A stretch of DNA of 35,189 nucleotides from an uncultured Winogradskyella sp. (lineage in GTDB: Bacteria > Bacteroidota > Bacteroidia > Flavobacteriales > Flavobacteriaceae), in assembly GCF_937958655.1 (NCBI RefSeq), contig NZ_CALGNH010000041.1, positions 1-35,189 on the forward strand. The letters are read 5' to 3'. A model generated the notes under the pieces. It did no database searches. It had not been told where the DNA came from and saw nothing but the letters and a program-made list of their open reading frames with translations. The position numbers and the translations under genes are program-made. This document shows, in pieces, positions 25,149-34,927 of this stretch; the first letter of the stretch is position 1; each line of letters opens with the position of its first letter.

Positions 25149-25550
25149 ATGATCAACCGTGCAGAAAAATTGAGCTTGCTTTCCGAAATGATTGCTTTTG
25201 CCCAAACCGATGATAACATAAAATCCATAGAATATAATTTTCTCTTTAGTATTGCTAAACAGTTAGATATATCTAAGGAAGATTTTGAATACCTCTTTGA
25301 ACATCCTGTGACTTACGTACATTTAAAGTCGCATAGCGAGCGTATCGTTCAGTTTCATAGATTGGTACTGCTTATGAATTTAGATCACAAGGTGATGCCA
25401 AAGCAATTAATTAAAATTCATAATTTTGGATTGCGTATGGGATTAAGTCATGAGTCTATTAATCGTGTTTTGGATTTAATGGACAGCTTTCCTAATAAAA
25501 TTGTTCCGCCAGATTTTTTGATTGATATTTTTAAGGTACAGTATAATTAA
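25149..25550 (+). CDS. TerB-like helical protein
   Basis: Protein of 133 residues, all helical by pattern, cytoplasmic (no signal peptide). KLSLLSEMIAFAQTDDNIKS followed by EYNFLFSIAKQLDISKEDFE resembles the TerB/DjlA N-terminal fold, which often has an acidic Asp-Asp site in the first helix pair. In related genomes this gene commonly sits near uvrB, and I recall it being labelled excinuclease or tellurite resistance; neither label is supported by the sequence itself. A weak TAACTTTA promoter box lies 27 bases upstream. Confidence 0.6.
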   Translation: MINRAEKLSLLSEMIAFAQTDDNIKSIEYNFLFSIAKQLDISKEDFEYLFEHPVTYVHLKSHSERIVQFHRLVLLMNLDHKVMPKQLIKIHNFGLRMGLSHESINRVLDLMDSFPNKIVPPDFLIDIFKVQYN

Positions 25551-25606
25551 GTTAAACTCTAAATTTAAAAGCCTGATAGGCGAATTAAATTTAGTTAGTT
25601 GAACTT

Positions 25607-25630
25607 ATCCCGATGACTATCGGGATCTCA
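25607..25630. repeat. Palindromic element with ATCCCGAT arms
   Basis: ATCCCGAT (25607-25614) and ATCGGGAT (25619-25626) are perfect complements around GACT, followed by CTCA. The GGGATCTC end resembles the ends of the dispersed elements in the lipoprotein genes. No T-run follows. Confidence 0.75.
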
Positions 25631-25707
25631 TAAATTTCTCCAATTATTTAGAAAACAAAATTGAAAAGCAATGGATGTTTTTCTTCAAACTTCTTATTAA
25701 TAATAAT

Positions 25708-25748
25708 GAGATTGCTTCGTAATTCGTACCTCATTCCTCGCAATGACG
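25708..25748. repeat. Intergenic dispersed element
   Basis: Starts GAGATTGC and ends GCAATGACG on the plus strand; reverse complement CGTCATTGCGAGGAATGAGG and onward. It has the same plan (GTCATT...AATCTC) as the in-gene elements and matches a repeat type widespread in bacterial genomes. Confidence 0.75.
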
Positions 25749-25792
25749 TGGCTAACTCTATTTTGCTTAATCATAGTTTAGTTGAAATCTAA

Positions 25793-25816
25793 TCCACCAA
25801 TTCACCAATCCACCAA
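25793..25816. repeat. Octamer tandem repeat behind uvrB
   Basis: Three units TCCACCAA, TTCACCAA, TCCACCAA, ending 5 bases before the uvrB stop codon (25822-25824, minus strand). The unit is the heptamer behind ilvE plus one base. Confidence 0.8.
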
Positions 25817-25821
25817 AATAA

Positions 25822-27828
25822 TTACTTCACTTTTAGCTTTTCCAATTTACTCTGATAAGCTGTAATTTTATCTCTAAAACGCGCAGCTTCAATAAAATCT
25901 AAAGCTTTGGCAGCGTGTTCCATTAGTTTACGCGTTTCTCGTATTTTCTTTTCGAGCTGTGATTTGGTAAGGTATTCGCTTTCTGGTTCGGCAGCCAGTT
26001 TAGCTTCTAATTCCGTTTTATAGGTACTTACTGAATTTTTTGCTAAGGCACTATCCATACTTTTGTTTAGCGCTTTAGGTGTAATGTTGTGCTTTGTGTT
26101 GTATTCAATTTGTTTTTGGCGTCTGTACTCTGTTTCGTCAATGGTTTTTTGCATACTTTTAGTAATGTTATCTGCATACATAATGGCCATACCATTTAGA
26201 TTTCGAGCTGCTCTACCAACCGTTTGAGTTAAGGAACGGTTAGAGCGCAAAAAGCCTTCTTTGTCTGCGTCTAAAATGGCAACTAAAGATACCTCTGGTA
26301 AATCTAAGCCTTCACGTAATAAATTAACGCCAACCAGTACATCAAAAATGCCTTTACGCAAATCTTGCATAATTTCTACACGCTCTAAAGTGTCAACATC
26401 ACTGTGAATATAACGGCATCGAATTGAAATTCTGGTGAGGTATTTTACCAATTCTTCTGCCATACGCTTGGTAAGTGTTGTTACTAAAGTACGTTCGTCT
26501 TTATCTACTCTTGTTTGGATTTCTTCAATAAGATCATCGATTTGATTAAGGCTGGGTCTAACATCTATAATAGGATCTAATAAGCCTGTTGGTCTAATGA
26601 GTTGTTCAACATATACGCCATCTGTTTTTTGCATTTCGTAATCTGCTGGTGTCGCAGACACATAAATAACCTGATTTTGCAAAACCTCAAATTCTTCAAA
26701 TTTTAAAGGCCTATTGTCCATAGCTGCAGGTAAGCGGAATCCGTATTCTACCAAGTTTTCTTTTCGGCTTCGGTCACCTCCATACATGGCATGGACCTGA
26801 GAAATGGTGACATGGCTTTCATCTACCACCATTAAATAATCATCAGGAAAATAATCTAATAGGCAGAATGGTCTGGTACCAGGTGCTCTACCATCTAAGT
26901 ACCTGGAGTAGTTTTCAATCCCAGAACAATAGCCTAGCTCTCGTATCATTTCTAGATCAAATTCTGTGCGCTCTTTAAGGCGTTTAGCTTCAAGATGTTT
27001 ACCAATGTCTTTAAAATAATCGTGCTGTGCTACCAAATCATCTTGAATATCTTTAATAGCGTTGTTTAAAACATCGGGTGATGTTACAAACATATTGGCA
27101 GGATAAATATTTAATCTGTCGTAGCGTTCTAAGATTTCATTAGTATGGGCATCAAAAGCTTCAATTTCTTCAATTTCGTCACCAAAAAAATGAATTCTGA
27201 AAGCATTGTTGGCATAACCAGGAAATACATCTACGGTATCTCCTTTTATTCTAAAGTTTCCATTTTTAAAGTCTGCTTCGGTACGAGAATACAAACCCTG
27301 TACCAATTGGTGTAATAGTTTGGTTCTGGAAATAACCTGATCGCGTTCAACAGTTATAACATTCTTTTGAAATTCCACAGGGTTTCCGATACCGTATAAA
27401 CAAGACACTGAGGCAACCACCAAAACATCTCGTCGACCTGAAAGTAGTGAAGATGTTGTGCTTAAACGCATTTTTTCAATCTCTTCATTTATTGAAAGAT
27501 CTTTTTCTATATAAACACCAGAAACAGGGATATAAGCCTCAGGCTGATAGTAATCATAATACGACACAAAATATTCTACAGCATTTTCTGGAAAAAACTG
27601 TTTAAATTCAGAATATAATTGGGCTGCCAAAGTTTTGTTATGTGCCAAAACTAAGGTTGGTCGTTGCACTTCTTCTATAACATTGGCCACAGTAAAGGTT
27701 TTGCCAGAACCTGTAACGCCAAGCAGTGTTTGGTAAGGTTCCCCTTCGTTGATGCCTTTAGATAATTTTTTTATGGCTTGTGGCTGATCACCGGTGGGTT
27801 TAAACTCTGATTTTATTTTAAATCGCAT
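25822..27828 (-). CDS. uvrB: Excinuclease ABC subunit B
   Basis: Protein of 668 residues, the damage-verifying helicase-like subunit of nucleotide excision repair, which works with UvrA and UvrC. Walker A GVTGSGKT (37-44), the beta-hairpin YYDYYQPEAYIP (about 93-104) that inserts between the strands, DESH (near 341), motif VI QTVGRAARN (near 543) and a C-terminal UVR domain (about 625-660, LEKKIRETRKLMEHAAKALD) that binds UvrC. Length and motifs are normal. It follows the large T9SS gene by 35 bases but has its own -7 box. Confidence 0.98.
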   Translation of the reverse strand: MRFKIKSEFKPTGDQPQAIKKLSKGINEGEPYQTLLGVTGSGKTFTVANVIEEVQRPTLVLAHNKTLAAQLYSEFKQFFPENAVEYFVSYYDYYQPEAYIPVSGVYIEKDLSINEEIEKMRLSTTSSLLSGRRDVLVVASVSCLYGIGNPVEFQKNVITVERDQVISRTKLLHQLVQGLYSRTEADFKNGNFRIKGDTVDVFPGYANNAFRIHFFGDEIEEIEAFDAHTNEILERYDRLNIYPANMFVTSPDVLNNAIKDIQDDLVAQHDYFKDIGKHLEAKRLKERTEFDLEMIRELGYCSGIENYSRYLDGRAPGTRPFCLLDYFPDDYLMVVDESHVTISQVHAMYGGDRSRKENLVEYGFRLPAAMDNRPLKFEEFEVLQNQVIYVSATPADYEMQKTDGVYVEQLIRPTGLLDPIIDVRPSLNQIDDLIEEIQTRVDKDERTLVTTLTKRMAEELVKYLTRISIRCRYIHSDVDTLERVEIMQDLRKGIFDVLVGVNLLREGLDLPEVSLVAILDADKEGFLRSNRSLTQTVGRAARNLNGMAIMYADNITKSMQKTIDETEYRRQKQIEYNTKHNITPKALNKSMDSALAKNSVSTYKTELEAKLAAEPESEYLTKSQLEKKIRETRKLMEHAAKALDFIEAARFRDKITAYQSKLEKLKVK

Positions 27829-27832
27829 TTTG

Positions 27833-27856
27833 CAAAGTTACGATAAAGATTATCGT
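27833..27856 (-). promoter_or_regulatory. uvrB -7 box and adjoining hairpin
   Basis: On the minus strand TAACTTTG (27840-27833) is a full TAnnTTTG match ending only 4 bases before the ATG at 27828, so transcription from it would give a leaderless or nearly leaderless mRNA. Directly upstream ACGATAA and TTATCGT (27840-27846, 27850-27856) form a 7-bp hairpin with a 3-base loop. Confidence 0.45.
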
Positions 27857-27863
27857 TTTTCAA

Positions 27864-30800
27864 TCAGCGACGTATCGCAAAATGCCCTTTAACTTCAAAG
27901 GATTGGGTGCCACGTTTTACTTCTGCCAAAAACCAGTAATCACTTGCGGGTAATTTTTGCCCATTAAACGTACCGTCCCATCCTGGCGTATCATGTCTTA
28001 ATTGGGTTAGTACTTTACCATAGCGATCAAAAATATGTATGATCGTACCTGGTAAGGTTTCGACTCCTGCAATATGCCAAGTATCAAACTGCCCATCGTT
28101 GTTTGGTGTTATATGTTTTGGGTAATCTATTACCAAAACATCTCTAGTTACCTCCGAACAACCATTGAGATCTATAATTGTAAGGATATGGTAGCCCATA
28201 GCCACGTTTTGAAATACGTTGGATTCTTGTGGTTCGCCATCGTCTAGTTGGTAAAGGTAATTGCCAATACCACTTATGGTAATAGTTATATTGTTTGGAT
28301 CCGAAAAATCAATAACCTCCGTGGCTTCTATGGTTGCCGCCTCAGATACTGAGACATTAAAAATGCGTGTGGTTTCGCAGCCATATTGTGTTGTTACTGT
28401 TACCCAATAGGTACCTATGTCTTCAATTTCAATTTCTGGTGTTGTTGCGCCAGTAGACCATAAATACTGATCTGTAGCATTATTAGTATTTGCAGATACA
28501 ATTAAAGGTAGATTATCTAAACATATTACTTGATCTTCAATATCAATAACAGGTAAAGGATGTACAATAACCGCAAAATCTGTAATACTGTAGCAGCCTG
28601 TAGTGTTATTTTCAACTCTGGCATAAATAATCTCGCCATCGTAAGCCGTGTAATCGGTTTCTAATGGAGACCCATTTTCATTAGCTTGTTCTTCGTTATT
28701 ATGATAAGAAATGGTATAGTTTGATGCATTCTGACCACCAAGAATAGTAGCGTTTTGCGCGGCTAAATTAAATTCTAAAATGCCATCGTCGTCGTCATCG
28801 CAGGCTTCTAGTGCGTTTGGTTGATTGGCAATTGGTAATGGATTAACATTAAGGTTAAATTTATAAATTTGATAACAATGTGTCGTGCTAAATTCTACAC
28901 GTGCAAAAAGAGTATCGTTAGACGATGTGTAGGTGTAATTAGCGTCTAATGCATTTGTGTTAGATATGGCATCTGCTTCGTTGTTGTAATAGCTAAATAA
29001 AACATTAAAACTCTCGTCCATTAACGCAGCGTTAATTTCTGTTAGATCAAAACTATTGTTGTCATTTGCACAAATAGTGTAGGTCTGAAAATCAGAAATT
29101 ACAGGTGGTGTATTTACTATTAAATCTATTGGCACTAGAGCAAAACAGTTAGATATGGTATTCGTTATTTTAATAAATACTGTTTGCGGATTACTCGTAT
29201 TTGTGTAAGCTTCTGGGTTATTAATAACATTACTATTGGTTTCAGCATCACTTATGCTTTCAAAATAAGAGATGAAGATATCGTTTTGTCTTACATCGAG
29301 TATGTCAAATTCAGCTACAGTTAAATCAAATTGTGTAAAACCATCGGTGTCTGTATCACAGGTAGTGATTGATGCAGAGTCATTGACTTCGGGCACTTGT
29401 ATAACATTTAATTCAAATGATGTTATAGCATTACAAATGGTGCCATTATCTATTTGTGCAAATATAGTTTGAGGATTAGACGTATTGGTATAATCTAAAG
29501 GTAAGGGACTAATACTATTTTCTGCATTAAATAGTGAGGTGTAAAATGTAATCGTGAGATTGTCTGCTATACCTTGCTCTATTTCCGAAATTTTTGTTGA
29601 AAGGTCAAAGGTTTCAAATCCATCATTATCTATATCGTCACAGACAAACCAATCTGCTGGTTCATTGTAAGTTGGATTAGTACCAACTTCAATACTAAAG
29701 CTAGAGGTATCATAACAGGATTGATCTGTAATATTCTCTACTCTTACGTAAATGATCTGTGGTGTACTTGTGTTCTGAAATGCCGTATCCTTGTCAATAG
29801 CATTACTTCTGTTATCGGCATCGTTCTGGTTTTGAAAGTACAAGACCTGTTTACCAGATTGTCCATTTAGTATTTCTGCATCTTTGGTGTTAAAAATAAA
29901 ATCAGCAACACTATCACTATTGTCTTCGCATATTCTATAGTTGTTTATTGCTGTAAAAACAGGAAGCGTATTTACTGTAACCGATAGTACCTCTGTAGTG
30001 TGGCAACCTGTTATAGCATTTTCTACACGTATGTAAATAGACTCTGTTTGCGCGTTATAATTCGTTTCGTTTGCAACGGCATTTATTGCATTATCAGCGT
30101 CATTTTGACTATTATAAAAGCGTATCTGCCTATCTGTTGTACTACTAACAACTTCGGGAATAATGTTTAAAAGATTAATTGAGAAGAAGCCATCCTGGTT
30201 ATCATCACAGATAATAAAATCCGATGGAGCAGAGGTTTCAGGTGCTTCTAAAACTGTTATTTCAAAAGAATTTACATCGGCACAGCCTGTGTCGCTGGAT
30301 TGAATTCTTGGAAAAACCATGAAAGGATTCGTAGTATTTGTATAAAATGTAGGTAATACATTAGTATTGGTTCTTGCATCATCTTCCGAAAGAAAATAGG
30401 TGACACTAAATCCAGGTTGACCTTGAGTTACTAAAATATCAAATTGAGATAGATCTGTAGTAGTGAAACCATCTTGATCTTCGTCACAGACCTCTTGGCG
30501 GCTTATATCCTGAAATTCTTGGATAGGCACTATTGAAAGTTCAATATCTTCTATGTCCTCACAAGTTGGGCTAGATAAGCTTAAGTATATAGTTTGTGGG
30601 TTACTGCTTGGTATAAATGGTATGGTTTGGTCTATAGGATTGATTTGATTATCTCTATCCGCTTCAGTTAAGTAAAATGCTACTGTAATATCAGGTATAT
30701 CATTAATTATTTCGATAGCAATACTTGCAAAACTAAATTCTTCTACACCGTCATTATCAATATCGCAGGCTGTAATGTCTCTAATGTTAGTAGCTGTTAA

Positions 30801-32690
30801 GAGTAAGTTGGTATGAATTTCTATTGGTGTTATAGATGCACAACCTGAGGTGTTATTTTCAACACGGATATAAAGGGTTTGTTCATTTGCAAGACTATTT
30901 GCATAATTAGTGTCATCGGCTATACTATTACTACCAGAAAGCGCGTCTTCATTAGTTTCATGGAATGTTATGGTTACACCTGTTAGTCCTTGGAGAACAT
31001 CAGGTATAATAGATGTTAAATCAAAAATAGCAAATCCATCATGGTCGGTATCACAGGCATCTATATAATGATTGTCGGTATTAATTACTGGGTTTTCTAA
31101 AACAGCAATATCTAATGCTGTGGTACTGATACAACCCGTCTGTGGGTTTTGCACGCTTACAAAAACTTGCTCATTTAAATTAGTGTTTACATAAGGCATA
31201 GGTAGCGGATTACTTGCTATTGAAGCATCAGCTGCTGAGCTATGATAACGGACTTGCAGATTATTTTGACCATTACTAATTTCGTCATCTTTTAGACTTA
31301 AATCAATGGCAGTAAAACCATCTGCAGTTTGATCATCGCACACCTCTAATGGTGTTGGATCTACAATGTTCGGTAAAGGGTTAACGATTAAATCAAAGTT
31401 TGAAAATGCCAAGCAGCCGTTATCCATATCTTCAATTCTTATAAAAATGGATTGTGGGTTAGATGTATTTTGGATAGATCCTGATAGAGCATTATCACCA
31501 TTTTGAGCGTCAGTCTCAGTATTATGGTAGGATATGGTATAGTTAGAATTTGGTACAGAGGCTAAAACCTCAGTATTCTTCGTTGTTAGATTAAAGGTTT
31601 CTACACCGTTGTTACTTAAATCATCACACAACTCAAAATCTGTAATGGCGCCCGAGGATTGTGTTGAACTCAAGGTAATATTAATATCATCTTCAATAGT
31701 ACAGGTACTTCCTGAGATAGGAATTTCAATTTCAACACGGTAGTTTCCTGTCTCTTCAACATTAAGTGTCTCCTGAGTTTCCGTTGGTATTAAAACCGAA
31801 TTTTGATACCATGAATAGACCGCTTGTGGATTTTGTATATCAGCATTTAGTAAAACACTGCTTGCACAGGTGGAAAAATCTTCGCCTAAATCAACCGCAG
31901 CATTAAAACTATTGCCCTCTATAAAAACTGCAGAATCGTAATTTTCATCGGTTTGGTCTGCTATGATAAGTTTTATTTGGTATTCAACATTGGGTTGAAT
32001 ATTTGCCGAAGCAGATAAAACGGCTGTTCTACCGTTATAATTGGTATCGCCTAAATTATAACCTTCAAAAAATTGTTCATTTGAGGCATCACAAAAGCCA
32101 ACAATTTCATCGTGTACAGTAGTTGTATTTACAGGAGTAGAGGTACCAGGTACAACAGCAATATTTGTGTAAGCATTACCAGTGTTGGCTTCTCTAATGA
32201 GAAAAGCAAATCCATCGGAGTATTCACAAGGAAAATTTCCAAAGTATTCTTCTGAAGCCAATATATAATTGAATTGTATTTGATTGGCAATTGAAATAAA
32301 GTTAAATTCTATTGATGTGGCATTTAAAGTACCCGAAATTGCTAATGTAGATTCTAAGTCTGGATCTGTAGCCCAAGCACTATTACCATCATTTAACACT
32401 TCTGTGTTACTGCCATTACCAGCAGAATTTGCGTTACCCGTAGTTAGTACTAAACCATTCTCAAAAGGAAAATTTGATGTGCCGCGCTCAAAATAACCAA
32501 AACTACCTAAGCCAACAGTGTTACCATTAACTGGTGATGAAACATTAGATACTTCTACGCAACCTTGTATAAGTGTATCTTCTATTAGGTTTTGCGGAGA
32601 GAGGGTATTATTTACTACAATCTGTTGTGCACTAATATAACTACAAACAAGGCATAACGTAACAATAAGGCAGCGTGAGATATAATACAT
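27864..32690 (-). CDS. Giant T9SS type B surface protein with repeats
   Basis: Protein of 1608 residues. Signal peptide to about 21 (SYISAQ). Residues 25-265 form a choice-of-anchor L domain (ASEEYFGNFPCEYSDGFAFL, YNGRTAVLSA). A short Ig/PKD-like part follows to 345. From C355 to about residue 1385 there are about 11 copies of a roughly 93-residue unit that starts CDxDxDG, continues with FDL, a YY or YH strand with DA, then YTNTSNPQTIYVRVEN, TGC and ends VNPLPxI. The Asp-rich start may bind calcium and the paired cysteines may bond. Another Ig-like unit and the type B (gliding-associated) sorting domain, YPKHITPNNDGQFDTW to the end, complete it. Probably a surface adhesin or fibre. Confidence 0.92.
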   Translation of the reverse strand: MYYISRCLIVTLCLVCSYISAQQIVVNNTLSPQNLIEDTLIQGCVEVSNVSSPVNGNTVGLGSFGYFERGTSNFPFENGLVLTTGNANSAGNGSNTEVLNDGNSAWATDPDLESTLAISGTLNATSIEFNFISIANQIQFNYILASEEYFGNFPCEYSDGFAFLIREANTGNAYTNIAVVPGTSTPVNTTTVHDEIVGFCDASNEQFFEGYNLGDTNYNGRTAVLSASANIQPNVEYQIKLIIADQTDENYDSAVFIEGNSFNAAVDLGEDFSTCASSVLLNADIQNPQAVYSWYQNSVLIPTETQETLNVEETGNYRVEIEIPISGSTCTIEDDINITLSSTQSSGAITDFELCDDLSNNGVETFNLTTKNTEVLASVPNSNYTISYHNTETDAQNGDNALSGSIQNTSNPQSIFIRIEDMDNGCLAFSNFDLIVNPLPNIVDPTPLEVCDDQTADGFTAIDLSLKDDEISNGQNNLQVRYHSSAADASIASNPLPMPYVNTNLNEQVFVSVQNPQTGCISTTALDIAVLENPVINTDNHYIDACDTDHDGFAIFDLTSIIPDVLQGLTGVTITFHETNEDALSGSNSIADDTNYANSLANEQTLYIRVENNTSGCASITPIEIHTNLLLTATNIRDITACDIDNDGVEEFSFASIAIEIINDIPDITVAFYLTEADRDNQINPIDQTIPFIPSSNPQTIYLSLSSPTCEDIEDIELSIVPIQEFQDISRQEVCDEDQDGFTTTDLSQFDILVTQGQPGFSVTYFLSEDDARTNTNVLPTFYTNTTNPFMVFPRIQSSDTGCADVNSFEITVLEAPETSAPSDFIICDDNQDGFFSINLLNIIPEVVSSTTDRQIRFYNSQNDADNAINAVANETNYNAQTESIYIRVENAITGCHTTEVLSVTVNTLPVFTAINNYRICEDNSDSVADFIFNTKDAEILNGQSGKQVLYFQNQNDADNRSNAIDKDTAFQNTSTPQIIYVRVENITDQSCYDTSSFSIEVGTNPTYNEPADWFVCDDIDNDGFETFDLSTKISEIEQGIADNLTITFYTSLFNAENSISPLPLDYTNTSNPQTIFAQIDNGTICNAITSFELNVIQVPEVNDSASITTCDTDTDGFTQFDLTVAEFDILDVRQNDIFISYFESISDAETNSNVINNPEAYTNTSNPQTVFIKITNTISNCFALVPIDLIVNTPPVISDFQTYTICANDNNSFDLTEINAALMDESFNVLFSYYNNEADAISNTNALDANYTYTSSNDTLFARVEFSTTHCYQIYKFNLNVNPLPIANQPNALEACDDDDDGILEFNLAAQNATILGGQNASNYTISYHNNEEQANENGSPLETDYTAYDGEIIYARVENNTTGCYSITDFAVIVHPLPVIDIEDQVICLDNLPLIVSANTNNATDQYLWSTGATTPEIEIEDIGTYWVTVTTQYGCETTRIFNVSVSEAATIEATEVIDFSDPNNITITISGIGNYLYQLDDGEPQESNVFQNVAMGYHILTIIDLNGCSEVTRDVLVIDYPKHITPNNDGQFDTWHIAGVETLPGTIIHIFDRYGKVLTQLRHDTPGWDGTFNGQKLPASDYWFLAEVKRGTQSFEVKGHFAIRR

Positions 32691-33106
32691 AAGCTAGGTT
32701 AAGTTTATAAACATACATTTTGGTATCGATTTGGGGTCGTAACACTTGTATGCTTAGGGGAATCAAACTTAAGTTAATTTAGGTTAAAGTACAATTAAAT
32801 CCGACGAAAAGCACTAAATGTTAACATATTTGCGTTTAAAACATTTATTCTACAGAAAAAAGACCTCTAAAAAGAGGCCTTCTACCCAAATTGAAATTTC
32901 AAAACTATTACATCTGTACGATGCAAATGTCCTTAACCTGAAACTCAATATCGTTATATTTTTTAAATCGAAATAGTCTTATTATGGAGGGAAGTCTTTA
33001 CAAATACCCGAAAGAAAATACCTATTAATATCTGTAAATTTAAAATTAAATGTCTTGTATTAATTAGACAAAAAAATAAGACGAAGCGACCAAAATATTA
33101 ACAGTT
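32691..33106. other. Intergenic region between two T9SS genes
   Basis: AT-rich gap of 416 bases. It contains the terminator of the upstream gene (32856-32883) and presumably the promoter of the giant gene (a TATGTTTA box on the minus strand near 32715 is the best candidate). I found no plausible open frame in either direction and no RNA gene. Confidence 0.6.
32856..32883 (-). terminator. Terminator of the 593-residue T9SS gene
   Basis: On the minus strand the stem AGGCCTCT/AGAGGTCT (one G-U wobble) has a TTTT loop and is followed by six T. It lies about 220 bases past the stop at 33107, so a long 3' untranslated region is implied. Confidence 0.75.
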
Positions 33107-34888
33107 CTAGTAATTTACGTACACCCAACCTACCATTGGTCGATAATTAGGATCTTTAAGATCTAGAATATAATAATAAGTGCCAACAGGTACAGTTTTA
33201 CCATGATTGTTTAAACCTCTATTAATTTTTCCGAGCCAAGGTTTATCGTTATTACCTGTAAAAATGATATCTCCATATCGGTTATAAATATTTAATTCGT
33301 GTGCTGTAAAAATATCGTAAAGTCCTTGGATATTAAACCAGTCATTATAGGTGTCGTCATTGGGTGAAAAACCACTGGGAACAACAGGTGGACAGTTTTC
33401 AATAGTTAACTGAAACTGAAAAATTTCGTAACAAGGTGGAGTTTCCAGTCTTACATAAATGGTTTCAGGATTAATATTATTATTGTAATTAGAAGGAATT
33501 AAAATGCCATTAGATTCAAATTCTAAATCATCAAGTGTACGATAAAAAAAAAGATTATTTTCATCAAAATCTAATTCTGCCAAAGCATCAAATAAATTAT
33601 ATGAGCCAGTTTCAAAACCTTCATTACAGCTCAGTAGACTCGGTAAATTCTGGATCTCAGGAATAATAAGTAGTTCAATTTCTACTTGTGTTTCATTATT
33701 ATTTTCATTGGTCTCAGTTATTGTACCTGTAATGGTACCATCATCGTCCACAATGACTTCAATAATTAGGTTTGGGTCCGTATTTTCAGGTATAATAACT
33801 ATAGCAGAACCACTTTCGCTTTGGTCAATAGGAATGTCATTTATGGTCTCACTTTGCCCAATGAGTAAATCATCTAGATAAAAAGCTATAGGAGTATTGG
33901 CAGGTAAGACAGCAGTACTATTAAAATTATTAACTGTATAATTAAATTCTACGCTGTTATCACCACAGTTTACAATATAATCATCAATCGTAATAGTTGC
34001 GTCTGGCAATTGACTATTTAATACTGTTATGACATTATTTATCATTACATAATCCTGACCAGACGTTAACGTAATCGTAGCCGAAGTATCACCAATGTTT
34101 ATATTATCTTGAATATTATAAACATCAATATCCATATTGTATAAGTTAGATGCGCCTGTAAAACTATTTGTGCCATTAAAAGCATTATTAGCAGGATTTA
34201 ATGGCGGATTGCTAATGGTATTCCCATTAATTGTCAACTGTTCGTTTACTGCTAAAGCGCTGTCACCTTCCCAAGCAACGAAGCCTATTTTGGCATCCTC
34301 ATTATCTAAAACATTTAGACTATCGAGCGTTATACTTAAAAATGTTGGAACACTTTGTAGACCGTCATATACATTTAATTGATTTAAGGGTAAATTTTCG
34401 TCTTCAAAAATTATGGTTATAGCCCAACCGCCAAAATTAGTTCCCGAAGGACAAAAAGGTGCAATGGTATCAGATAAGTCAAATTCTGAAATGGTGTAAG
34501 TTCCGTTTCCCTGAGAAGTTACAATATCCGTAACATCAGCAAATGCTGCAAAAAAAGTTCGAGTTTCATCTAAAGTATCACTAAAGGTGCGTTCCGCAGA
34601 AACTGGTATATCATTAATAGTAATATCAAAATCGCCACTGCCGGAGCCAGCCCAATATAAATAAGCGGCTGTTATAGTTTGATCTGCATTTAATACTAAA
34701 TCCGCGGAAGCACTTGTTAACACATCACAAGGACCAAATGTACCATTCTCTGCTATATTGAGTGTGTTGCCTATGGCTATGTAATCGTATCGACCATTGA
34801 ATTGCTGAAATAGAGAAATATCTTGGGCAAAGAGAGGGAAAGTCGCATTAAGTACAAGAATAAAAAATATGTAGCTTACACGTTTCAA
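33107..34888 (-). CDS. T9SS type B surface protein, 593 residues
   Basis: Signal peptide to about residue 22 (LNATFPLFAQ). Residues about 25-290 form a beta-rich domain (ITAAYLYWAGSGSGDFDITI, GGWAITIIFEDENLPLNQLN, IGFVAWEGDSAL) like those found in secreted DUF11/CARDB-containing proteins; 295-405 is a CARDB-like adhesion domain (VEFNYTVNNFNSTAVLPANT). Then one copy of the same CxE/CDD-type unit that is repeated in the giant neighbour (SCNEGFETGSYNLFDALAEL to LTIENCPP), and a type B sorting domain (VPSGFSPNDDTYNDWFNIQG to the end). Probably a surface protein; cargo activity unknown. Confidence 0.88.
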   Translation of the reverse strand: MKRVSYIFFILVLNATFPLFAQDISLFQQFNGRYDYIAIGNTLNIAENGTFGPCDVLTSASADLVLNADQTITAAYLYWAGSGSGDFDITINDIPVSAERTFSDTLDETRTFFAAFADVTDIVTSQGNGTYTISEFDLSDTIAPFCPSGTNFGGWAITIIFEDENLPLNQLNVYDGLQSVPTFLSITLDSLNVLDNEDAKIGFVAWEGDSALAVNEQLTINGNTISNPPLNPANNAFNGTNSFTGASNLYNMDIDVYNIQDNINIGDTSATITLTSGQDYVMINNVITVLNSQLPDATITIDDYIVNCGDNSVEFNYTVNNFNSTAVLPANTPIAFYLDDLLIGQSETINDIPIDQSESGSAIVIIPENTDPNLIIEVIVDDDGTITGTITETNENNNETQVEIELLIIPEIQNLPSLLSCNEGFETGSYNLFDALAELDFDENNLFFYRTLDDLEFESNGILIPSNYNNNINPETIYVRLETPPCYEIFQFQLTIENCPPVVPSGFSPNDDTYNDWFNIQGLYDIFTAHELNIYNRYGDIIFTGNNDKPWLGKINRGLNNHGKTVPVGTYYYILDLKDPNYRPMVGWVYVNY

Positions 34889-34927
34889 AGTTTAAAATTT
34901 GGTAAAACTAAATTACGGTTTTTAAAC

